A stretch of 40,676 bases of DNA from Pectobacterium versatile (GTDB lineage Bacteria > Pseudomonadota > Gammaproteobacteria > Enterobacterales > Enterobacteriaceae): the NCBI RefSeq assembly GCF_020166435.1, contig NZ_JAINZP010000030.1, forward strand, positions 1 through 40,676, written 5' to 3'. Each line of letters opens with the position of its first letter. Positions within the stretch are counted from its first letter, which is position 1. Positions 16,801 through 22,803 of this stretch are shown one piece after another. Position numbers and translations under genes: made by a program. The notes beneath the pieces were generated by a model. That model was not told the DNA's origin. It made no database searches and saw only the letters and a list, made by a program, of their open reading frames with translations.

Positions 16801-18999
16801 GTGGGTAACCTGACCATCAAGGTCACCGCCACCGACGGCAGCAACGCCTCGGTCAGCACCACCTTTGGCCTGACAGTTACCAATGTGAACGATGCCCCAG
16901 TGGTCTCCGGCACGATCCCAGCGCAGAATATTGCACAAGGTGGCAGTCTGAATATCACCGTACCCGCCAGCACCTTTACCGATCCGGACGGCGATACGCT
17001 GACGCTCAGTGCCACGCTGGCGGACGGCACCGCGTTGCCATCCTGGCTGTCGTTTAACCCAGCTACCGGCACCTTCTCTGGCACACCAGCCAATGGGGAT
17101 GTGGGTAGCCTGACCATCAAGGTCACCGCCACCGACGGCAGCAACGCCTCGGTCAGCACCACCTTTGGCCTGACCGTTACCAACGTTAACGATGCCCCAG
17201 TGGTCTCCACGCCAATCCCGCCGCAAAACGTGGCTCAGGGGGGTGGCTTCAACTTTACCGTGCCTGACGGCACCTTTAGCGATCCCGATGGTGACACGCT
17301 GACGCTGAGCGCCACCCTCGCCAACGGGTCGCCGCTGCCAAACTGGTTACGCTTCGATCCTGCTATCGGCACCTTCTCCGGCACACCGAGCAATGCAGAT
17401 GTCGGTACCTTGGTGATCAGGGTCACGGCCACCGACGGCAGTAATACGTCCATCAGCACCAGCTTTGGTCTGACGGTAACTAACACCAACGATGCACCCG
17501 TGGTCGCCACGCCAATCCCGCCGCAAAGCGTAGCTCAGGGTGGTGGCTTCAACTTTACCGTGCCTGACGGCACCTTTAGCGATCCCGATGGTGACACGCT
17601 GACGCTCAGCGCCACCCTCGCCAACGGATCACCGCTGCCGAGCTGGCTGCGCTTCGATCCGACCATCGGCACCTTCTCCGGCACGCCGGGCAATGCAGAT
17701 GTCGGTACCTTGGTGATCAGGGTCACGGCCACCGACGGCAGTAATACGTCCATCAGCACCAGCTTTGGCCTGACGGTGACTAACGTTAACGATGCCCCGA
17801 TGGTCGCCACGCCAATCCCGCCGCAAAGCGTGGCTCAGGGTGGTGGCTTCAACTTTACCGTGCCTGACGGCACCTTTAGCGATCCCGATGGTGACACGCT
17901 GACGCTGAGCGCCACCCTCGCCAACGGATCACCGCTGCCGAGCTGGCTGCGCTTCGATCCGACCATCGGCACCTTCTCTGGCACGCCGGGCAATGCAGAT
18001 GTCGGTACCTTGGTGATCAGGGTCACGGCTACCGACGGCAGTAATACGTCCATCAGCACCAGCTTTGGCCTGACGGTGACTAACGTTAACGATGCCCCTG
18101 TGGTCTCCACGCCAATCCCGCCGCAAAGCGTGGATCAGGGCGGTGGCTTCAACTTTACCGTGCCTGACGGCACCTTTAGCGATCCCGATGGTGACACGCT
18201 GACGCTCAGCGCCACCCTCGCCAACGGATCACCGCTGCCGAGCTGGCTGCGCTTCGATCCGACCATCGGCACCTTCTCCGGCACGCCGGGCAATGCAGAT
18301 GTCGGTACCTTGGTGATCAGGGTCACGGCCACCGACGGCAGTAATACGTCCATCAGCACCAGCTTTGGCCTGACGGTGACGAGCAGTTTTGTAAGCGGCG
18401 ATCCTCAGTTCAAAGCCAACGACGGTCTTGGCCGGACGCCGTCAGTCAGCGATACACACCCGTTGTTTACGCAAGATGCCACGATAGCACTGCCGGCATT
18501 GGATGGTCTGATTGCCAATCCATCGCTTGGCAGTTTCACCGTGGGTAACGACGGTGCACCGAAGTCAGTGATGTCTGCCATTTTTGCTACCGGACGCCAG
18601 AACACCGAGGGAGGCCCCCTCCCAACGAGTCAGATGGCGGGCACTTTCGGACGTGGAGCCGCCAGCGGCATTGGCATTAACTTCGACAGCACACTAGGTT
18701 CCTTCCCCAGCTTCAGCAAAGATCCCGCTTTAGGCGGCACCTCATCTCTGGCTAGCACGTTCTCAGGGATCTATCTGCCTTCACTGAAGCCAATGGAGGT
18801 CTTCTCCGGCGGCAGTTGGAAGGATATTCCGCTCGATGGGGCGAATAACGCAATGAATAGCACTGATGACGGCACTGGGCGCTCGGTGGCATTTACGCCC
18901 TCGCTGCATCAGCAATTACAACAGATAGGTGATTCGAAACAGCAACGTCTTGCGGCCATTGAGCAAGCATTGCAGGAAAGTGGTCAGCAGCAAGGATAA
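10825..18999 (+). CDS. Giant LEPR-motif/DUF4347 surface protein with Ig/cadherin-like repeats
   Basis: 2724 residues from ATG 10825, which has GGAGG 8 bases upstream; a frame from TTG at 10735 adds 30 residues with no such signal. Order: LEARMLFDGA motif (36-45, a LEPR-type signature); T/S/D-rich linker; DUF4347 (about 100-265) with H157 in ISHGSEG and C200 in LLYGCSVASG; jelly-roll-like part (270-430); cadherin-like and Fn3-like domains (430-930); LSLREAL (951-957) opening a right-handed beta-helix that closes with DIGAYE (1264-1269); another beta domain; eleven 100-residue He_PIG/cadherin-like repeats (about 1426-2519); and a ~200-residue unique tail ending in Q-rich helix. There is no Sec signal and no RTX nonapeptides. 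C200 is the only cysteine I find. Probably an exported adhesin or self-processing surface protein. Confidence 0.85.
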   Translation: MLWLHLFRNRHPSNKQHNTVQHAVELASNTPLGYALEARMLFDGAIAATVDQTTTTQDSAAQTATAASHTENSTHQTDTSSDNATDDTTVAVASDPTTSSKDVVFIDTSVADYQTLLNQVPSGIEVVLLDSSADGLSQMAEWAKTHSGYDTIHIISHGSEGRLHLGAITLDSDNVASRQSDLSALGAALTENGDILLYGCSVASGEGMSFINAIATATGADVAASSDLTGDAVKGGNWTLEQSVGSDAIQADALAFSDYNQLLTLVSFDSNDFNSNAGTYTKPVTGINLTFSGVDGYSFGNNLGNNNYNVFPDSGSNSTGDGTRLTIAIASGYTFDLTSFSYRTSLEDTITLTFTYANNTTVTGTLTATASQDITLSNFSVFLDASNNALSASANDVIKVVIASANGIGAFDFGTNNFDISDVKAIVPSVNNAPIISNTTVSKTFNEDTPQTFSTTDFGFSDVDSGDTLQSITIVAAPTAGELFIDVNGDGVRGVGDTLIGNGTVVTAANIDKLTFRPADNANGAGYAAFTWTVSDGTASSANVGTMTLNVTAVNDAPTDITLSATTFAQSLGSNGTVATLTATDVDSSVFTYSLVSGSGSTDNALFTISGNTLKAVNATGMAAGTYSVRLQVSDGAATYDKVVSLVVVDDIAPTFDQSPSVSNATVGGFNLSGSLTETGNVYYVVVADGASAPTATQVIAGQTATGSSATASGSQVLGSSPFNFSFTLAGLAASTAYDVYVVARDSAGNNTVSVVKVDATTTSAGTAPTLSATGSNPVFIGGMAGSIDLFSGVSANTNDSGQTFSSLTLTVSNVTDSGEFINVGGNNINLSSNSSGTLTGIGSYSVTRVGNTVTLQLNGMSASNSEVAGLVDGLRYGNTSTTATAATRAVTLSAVSDNGSSNNSTALNLTSNVNVLASNSALFVTAGDDIGDDATFGSSVQEDANDGGGLSLREALHWANATTGIDRIVFQTDVTLASSLLSPTDSVLIDGQSFTLNGGGYSGFQIVTGSITLAIQNLTLTNFTTDYSTDTGGVFGISYSASDVNFRLYNVDISGNRDTMFGNGVFDLFNIAPGSYNFDFDRVNIHDNLMIGHLNEGVIRLFVSRTQQTVSLSITNSAITNNTGINPAGSTFGISGLWLTGNQGNPTSTHISLINTTITGQDNGIVFEFINNALSWVASVRNSIITGTSQDIVAYTPTGQPSGGSYTLYGGNNILSGSVDQVSSSDPRLAATASNAINQGNRFYVTGETDVRGLDRVRQGAVDIGAYESQFAAGTAPQVDLNGSTTGNNYSTTVPAASAAAGISVTDTLATLSQTDGDSRLWTLTLNLAGTTDGSSESLSLSQQALLAAHAAGINVTGNGSQTLTLTGGATQEAFQIALRAIVYANVAATPTAGNRTVSVTANDDASSTATSTLTLTASNNASPVVSGTIAAQSIAQGGNLNVTVPAGTFTDPDGDTLTLSATLADGTALPAWLSFNPTTGTFSGTPANGDVGSLTIKVTATDGSNASVSTTFGLTVTNVNDAPVVATPIPAQSVAQDGSLSFTVPAGTFTDPDGDTLTLSATLADGTALPAWLSFNPTTGTFSGTPANGDVGSLTIKVTATDGSNASVSTTFGLTVTNVNDAPVVATPIPAQSVAQDGSLSFTVPAGTFTDPDGDTLTLSATLADGTALPAWLSFNPATGTFSGTPANGDVGSLTIKVTATDGSNASVSTTFGLTVTNVNDAPVVSGTIAAQSIAQGGSLSVTVPAGTFTDPDGDTLTLSATLADGTALPAWLSFNPATGTFSGTPANGDVGSLTIKVTATDGSNASVSTTFGLTVTNVNDAPVVSGTIAAQSIAQGGSLNVTVPAGTFTDPDGDTLTLSATLADGTALPSWLSFNPATGTFSGTPANGDVGNLTIKVTATDGSSASVSTTFSLTVTTVNEAPVVSGTIAAQSIAQGGSLNITVPAGTFTDPDGDTLTLSATLADGTALPAWLSFNPATGTFSGTPGNGDVGNLTIKVTATDGSNASVSTTFGLTVTNVNDAPVVSGTIPAQNIAQGGSLNITVPASTFTDPDGDTLTLSATLADGTALPSWLSFNPATGTFSGTPANGDVGSLTIKVTATDGSNASVSTTFGLTVTNVNDAPVVSTPIPPQNVAQGGGFNFTVPDGTFSDPDGDTLTLSATLANGSPLPNWLRFDPAIGTFSGTPSNADVGTLVIRVTATDGSNTSISTSFGLTVTNTNDAPVVATPIPPQSVAQGGGFNFTVPDGTFSDPDGDTLTLSATLANGSPLPSWLRFDPTIGTFSGTPGNADVGTLVIRVTATDGSNTSISTSFGLTVTNVNDAPMVATPIPPQSVAQGGGFNFTVPDGTFSDPDGDTLTLSATLANGSPLPSWLRFDPTIGTFSGTPGNADVGTLVIRVTATDGSNTSISTSFGLTVTNVNDAPVVSTPIPPQSVDQGGGFNFTVPDGTFSDPDGDTLTLSATLANGSPLPSWLRFDPTIGTFSGTPGNADVGTLVIRVTATDGSNTSISTSFGLTVTSSFVSGDPQFKANDGLGRTPSVSDTHPLFTQDATIALPALDGLIANPSLGSFTVGNDGAPKSVMSAIFATGRQNTEGGPLPTSQMAGTFGRGAASGIGINFDSTLGSFPSFSKDPALGGTSSLASTFSGIYLPSLKPMEVFSGGSWKDIPLDGANNAMNSTDDGTGRSVAFTPSLHQQLQQIGDSKQQRLAAIEQALQESGQQQG
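15100..18380 (+). repeat. Eleven tandem 300-bp coding repeats
   Basis: Eleven units follow with an exact 300-bp period (starting at 15100, 15400 and so on to 18100; the last is cut short near 18380). Each encodes one domain of about 100 residues, with DPDGDTLTLSATLA, TGTFSGTP and VTATDGSN motifs. Units 1-7 form one subfamily (ADGTALPxWLSFNP) and units 8-11 another (ANGSPLPxWLRFDP). Bases 15190-15466 and 15490-15766 are identical by eye, which points to recent duplication or conversion. Copy number is likely to vary between strains. Confidence 0.95.
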
Positions 19000-19105
19000 C
19001 CTGCGCGGCAGCGCAGCAACGGCGATACGCAAGACGATCGCAAGAACAACGAGAACCATCACAAGAATAACATTGGTAATGATGATAATGACGAGGAGCG
19101 GAATC

Positions 19106-20614
19106 GTGTTAAAGGGTCGGAAACTATTTAGCCTTAGCGCCATCGTGCTAGCCGCCAGCGGCTGTGCCGTGACCACCCAGCCGATCAGCAAGGTCGAAAG
19201 CGGACAACGCAGCCAGCAAGACCGAGTCGCCATGTTCAGCCAGCAGGAGCCCGTCACGGCACCAATCACGCTGTATGATGCCATGGCACGTGCGCTGAAA
19301 TATAACCTCGAATCACGCTTAAAAGTGATGGAATATGCGCTGAGCCAGCAGCAGGTGGAGCTAGCACGCTACGATATGTTGCCGAAACTGGCGGCATCAG
19401 CGGGCTACGTGGGGCGTAATAATATGAGTGCCTCCAGTAGCCGCAGCGTGGAAACAGGACGTACTTCTCTGGAACCTTCCACCTCACAGGACCGCGACCG
19501 AGATGTAGCCGATCTGACTATGGTGTGGAACGTGCTCGACTTTGGCGTCAGCTACGTGACCGCCCAGCAAAAATCAGATCAGCGCTGGATTGCCGAAGAG
19601 CGTAAACGCAAAGTCGTGCACACCATCCAGCAAGACGTACGCTCCGCCTACTGGCGCGCCGTGGCAGCTGAACGCTTGTTGGGGCAGATTGATGGCCTGA
19701 TCGTCCGTGTCAACGCTGCGCGCGACGCGAGCGAACACATGTCGTCACAGCAGATTGGCGACCCCATTGAAGTCCTTAGCTACCAACGCGCCCTGATCGA
19801 CGCCACACGCCAATTGGAGGAACAGCGTCGCGCACTGTCGCTAGCCAAGACTGAGCTGGCAACCTTGATGAACCTGCCATTGGATACGGCCTACAAGCTT
19901 GCGTTGCCACAAAGCGGTGACGAAACCATACCGCAGCTGAATGTCGATGTGAAGGTGCTGGAAGAAGCGGCGCTGGTCAGTCGCCCAGAACTACGCGAGC
20001 AGGATTATCAGGTGCGAATTCATGCCGCTGAAACCCGTAAAGCGCTGCTGCGTATGCTGCCCGGCGTGGAAATCAGCGCAGGTGGCCACTATGACAGCAA
20101 CTCTTTTCTGGTCAACAACAGCTGGGCTGACGTCGGCGTGAAAGCCACCTGGAACCTGTTTAATCTGCTGTCCGGCCCAGCCGCGCGTAAAGCCGCTCAG
20201 GCTAACGAGTCCGTGTCGGAAATGCAGCGCCAGGCGATGTCACTGGCAATTATGGCACAGTTATACATCGCCCGAGCCAACTTCAATGAGGCGCAGCGAC
20301 AATATAAAACCAGTTCAGAATTGCGCAATCTTGACACTAAAATCGTCGAACAGCTGAGAAACCGCTATAAGGCTAACAGCATCGGTGAACTACAGTTGAT
20401 TCAAGGTGAGCTGAACGCGCTCAACGCCAGTTTGCGTCAAGATCTGGCCTATGCAGAACTACGCAATAGCTACGGCCAGATATTCTCAACGATCGGACTG
20501 GATTTGCTACCGAAAACCCTCCCGTCCAACAGCCTTGCAGATATCAGTCAGGCACTGCGTCAATCTGACACCAACTGGCAACAGGGCAAAATCAGTACAT
20601 TGCAATCGTTCTGA
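19106..20614 (+). CDS. TolC-family outer-membrane channel, lipoprotein type
   Basis: 502 residues from GTG 19106, chosen because GAGGAG lies about 7 bases upstream and a lipoprotein signal follows (VLKGRKLFSLSAIVLAASGC, lipid-attachment Cys at residue 20). An upstream frame overlapping the giant gene encodes only basic low-complexity residues. The mature protein has the two OEP repeats of TolC/OprM proteins: long helices (LYDAMARALKYNLESRLKVMEYALSQQQ; VLSYQRALIDATRQLEEQRRALSLAKTELATLMNLP) and beta segments (VADLTMVWNVLDFGVSYVTAQQKSD; VGVKATWNLFNLLSG). It probably forms the outer-membrane duct for the HlyD-type adaptors upstream. It follows the giant gene by 106 bp, probably in one transcript. 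Confidence 0.88.
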   Translation: MLKGRKLFSLSAIVLAASGCAVTTQPISKVESGQRSQQDRVAMFSQQEPVTAPITLYDAMARALKYNLESRLKVMEYALSQQQVELARYDMLPKLAASAGYVGRNNMSASSSRSVETGRTSLEPSTSQDRDRDVADLTMVWNVLDFGVSYVTAQQKSDQRWIAEERKRKVVHTIQQDVRSAYWRAVAAERLLGQIDGLIVRVNAARDASEHMSSQQIGDPIEVLSYQRALIDATRQLEEQRRALSLAKTELATLMNLPLDTAYKLALPQSGDETIPQLNVDVKVLEEAALVSRPELREQDYQVRIHAAETRKALLRMLPGVEISAGGHYDSNSFLVNNSWADVGVKATWNLFNLLSGPAARKAAQANESVSEMQRQAMSLAIMAQLYIARANFNEAQRQYKTSSELRNLDTKIVEQLRNRYKANSIGELQLIQGELNALNASLRQDLAYAELRNSYGQIFSTIGLDLLPKTLPSNSLADISQALRQSDTNWQQGKISTLQSF

Positions 20615-20657
20615 TACGCACTATTGTCGTGCCCGAAATACCATGTTTTACGCGATT

Positions 20658-20684
20658 AGGAGGGGCAGCAGCGCTGCCCCTCCT
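20658..20684. terminator. Shared terminator hairpin between convergent operons
   Basis: AGGAGGGGCAGC (20658-20669) pairs perfectly with GCTGCCCCTCCT (20673-20684) across an AGC loop. It lies between the TolC stop (20614) and the last NRPS stop (20689), which converge, so it can serve both strands. Neither side has a strong U-tract. Its core is identical to the hairpin at 4718-4736. Confidence 0.6.
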
Positions 20685-20688
20685 ACTG

Positions 20689-22803
20689 TCAGACGTCAGT
20701 CAGGCGCTTGCGATCGACCTTGCCGCTGCCGGTTTTCGGCAGCTTGTCGAGCACCACAATGCGCCCTGGCACCATGTAAGCCGGTAAGAACTGATGCAGC
20801 TGTTTGCGCAGCGCCAGTTTGGTCATCTCTGAGCCGGGTTTATACTCAACGTAGCCGACCAGCACCGCCTCATCCCCTTCCCCCTGAAGCTTGACGGCCG
20901 CATCCTGCACTTGTTCGATCCGTTTCAATTGCGCTTCGATCTCTCCTAATTCGATGCGAAATCCCCGTAATTTTACTTGATCGTCGAAGCGACCAAGATA
21001 CTGATAACGATCGTCCGCCAGCAGCCGGACTTTATCGCCGGTGCGATACATTCGCTGCCCGGATTCCACCTGCTGAATAAAACGATCCTGCGTCAGATCG
21101 TCACGTTGCCAGTATCCGCTACTCAGCGCTTCACCGAGAATGCACAGTTCGCCGACCATCCCTTCTTCTAACGGATGGCGATCGTCATCGATCACCAAAT
21201 GCTGATAGCCCGCCAGCGTATTGCCCAACGCGACCGTGTGCTGGTTTTCCAACGCGGCACCGTCGATCTGTGCCATCTGCGACCAAATTGTCGCTTCGGT
21301 TGGCCCGTAGCAATTCCACAGCGTCCTGCAACGGCTGACCAGACGCTGCGCCAGTCGCAGATCCAGCGCTTCACCGCCGCACAGCGCGACCAGATCGGAT
21401 TTACCCTGCCAGCCCGCTTTGAACATCATGCGCCAGAAAGCGGGTGTGGCCTGCAATACGTTGATGTCCGGCCGAGCCTGCAAATACGCCGCGACCGCCT
21501 GCGGATCTTTGTATTCCTCGTGCGTGGTCAGGTGCTGCACGCCACCGACCCACAGCGGCGCAAACACTTCCAGCATGGAGATATCAAACGCCAGCGTGGT
21601 AATCAGCAGCCAGTTGGCTTTATCCGTTAACGTCAGCCGCTCTACGCTGGCATGAATAAAGGTTTGCAGCGCCCGCTGACCAATCACAACGCCTTTTGGT
21701 TTCCCTGTCGAACCGGAGGTAAACATCATGTAAGCCGCCGTTTCCGGCCCACCGGCCCGCGCCAGCTGTACGCTCGCCGTGGAATCACTGGCCGCATACG
21801 GTAAATCGCAGAGATTCAGTATCGGGCAGTCAAACGCCAGCGAACCGCCGGTGTAGCCGTCCTGCAAGACCGCTGCCAACGCCGCCTCCTGCTGAATCGC
21901 CTGTAGACGCTCCCCCGGAAAGTCTGGCTCCAGCGGCACAAACGTCACCTGAGAAAACAGGCAGGCCAGCAGCGCCGCGACGGTGTCAGGCTGGCGACTG
22001 AGATGCAGCCCCACACGCTGACCCACAGCCACCCCCTGTGCAGCCAGTGCCTGTTGAATCAGCGCCACGCGTTGCAGCAGTTCCCGATAGCGAATTTCGC
22101 GATCCTGAAAGGCGATCGCCACGCAATCCTGACGCGCTTCCTGAGTCAGGCGCGCCAGCAGTTCATCGTGCAGCGCATGCGTCGTCGCCCGGTACGGTAA
22201 CGTTGCCACCCGCGGGCTAAGGCGGATCTGCGCCAGCCGTTCCCAGCGTGGTGCCAGTAGGCCATCAAGTAGCTGCGTGAGATGGCGGGCAATGCGCTGT
22301 AGCTGCCGATTATCGAACTGCCCGTCAGGTGCAGTCAGAATGACCCGATCGTTTTGAACTTGTACGATCAGCGCCACGTTTTGCGCCGCTTTTTGTACTA
22401 CCACAGGTAACGATGCCATCTCCCCCACGATCAGCAAGCTGCTAAACAGCGCATGCTGGATGTCTGCTGTCAGAAGCTCTGACGCAGACTGCGGATCGCA
22501 CGACGATCCCACGGCAGCGATCCACTCACTGACGAGACGATCGCGCCGTTGAAAATGCACGATCAGCGGCCTTACGTTATCAGGACGATCGGCCGTGACG
22601 AGCGCGGCACACACCTGCTCTTCACCGCTGTATTTGTACAGCAGCCAGCTCCATGCTGCGCTCACCAGCGATGCAGGATAGTGCTTAATCAGCTCACTGC
22701 TGTGCCGCTGTTCACCGTGCGTGGCTCCCACCTGCTGCCCGAAGGCCGTGGGCTGTTGGATATCCGCCAGCGGGTTCTCCACTGCTTCATCGTTCCCTGT
22801 CAT
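20689..22803 (-). CDS. NRPS3: C-domain remnant plus stand-alone adenylation domain (glycine-like code)
   Basis: 704 residues, start overlapping the NRPS2 stop by 4 bases (ATGA). Residues ~35-200 resemble only the C-terminal lobe of a condensation domain (SLVSAAWSWLLYKYSGEEQV; APDGQFDNRQLQRIARHLTQLLDG); the HHxxxDG lobe is missing, so it should not condense. Residues ~215-704 are a complete A domain: MFTSGSTGKPKG (about 361), YRTGDKVRLL, FRIELGEIEAQL and the A10 lysine in GSGKVDRKRL. There is no carrier domain; the protein ends right after A10. By eye the specificity residues read D-I-L-Q-L-G-C-I-W-K, very close to glycine codes (DILQLGLIW). It probably loads glycine in trans onto the last carrier domain of NRPS2, which lacks its own A domain. 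Confidence 0.85.
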   Translation of the reverse strand: MTGNDEAVENPLADIQQPTAFGQQVGATHGEQRHSSELIKHYPASLVSAAWSWLLYKYSGEEQVCAALVTADRPDNVRPLIVHFQRRDRLVSEWIAAVGSSCDPQSASELLTADIQHALFSSLLIVGEMASLPVVVQKAAQNVALIVQVQNDRVILTAPDGQFDNRQLQRIARHLTQLLDGLLAPRWERLAQIRLSPRVATLPYRATTHALHDELLARLTQEARQDCVAIAFQDREIRYRELLQRVALIQQALAAQGVAVGQRVGLHLSRQPDTVAALLACLFSQVTFVPLEPDFPGERLQAIQQEAALAAVLQDGYTGGSLAFDCPILNLCDLPYAASDSTASVQLARAGGPETAAYMMFTSGSTGKPKGVVIGQRALQTFIHASVERLTLTDKANWLLITTLAFDISMLEVFAPLWVGGVQHLTTHEEYKDPQAVAAYLQARPDINVLQATPAFWRMMFKAGWQGKSDLVALCGGEALDLRLAQRLVSRCRTLWNCYGPTEATIWSQMAQIDGAALENQHTVALGNTLAGYQHLVIDDDRHPLEEGMVGELCILGEALSSGYWQRDDLTQDRFIQQVESGQRMYRTGDKVRLLADDRYQYLGRFDDQVKLRGFRIELGEIEAQLKRIEQVQDAAVKLQGEGDEAVLVGYVEYKPGSEMTKLALRKQLHQFLPAYMVPGRIVVLDKLPKTGSGKVDRKRLTDV

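Noticed and set aside
14766-17210. 814-codon open frame on the minus strand inside the giant gene
   Set aside because: It mirrors the 300-bp repeats: because the period is a multiple of three, an accidental stop-free frame repeats in every unit. No SD, no recognisable domain, and the plus-strand protein is clearly real. The other minus-strand frames in the repeats (for example 15835-16638) are the same artefact.
15100-18380. Regular repeats considered as a CRISPR array
   Set aside because: Units are 300 bp, contiguous and coding, with no short repeat-spacer pattern.
10825-18999. Giant protein considered as an RTX toxin
   Set aside because: No GGxGxDxxx nonapeptides near the C-terminus; the repeats are Ig/cadherin-like domains.
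20689-21000. Thioesterase domain at the end of the NRPS line
   Set aside because: NRPS3 ends directly after the A10 motif, NRPS1 and NRPS2 end after carrier domains, and no GxSxG hydrolase follows.
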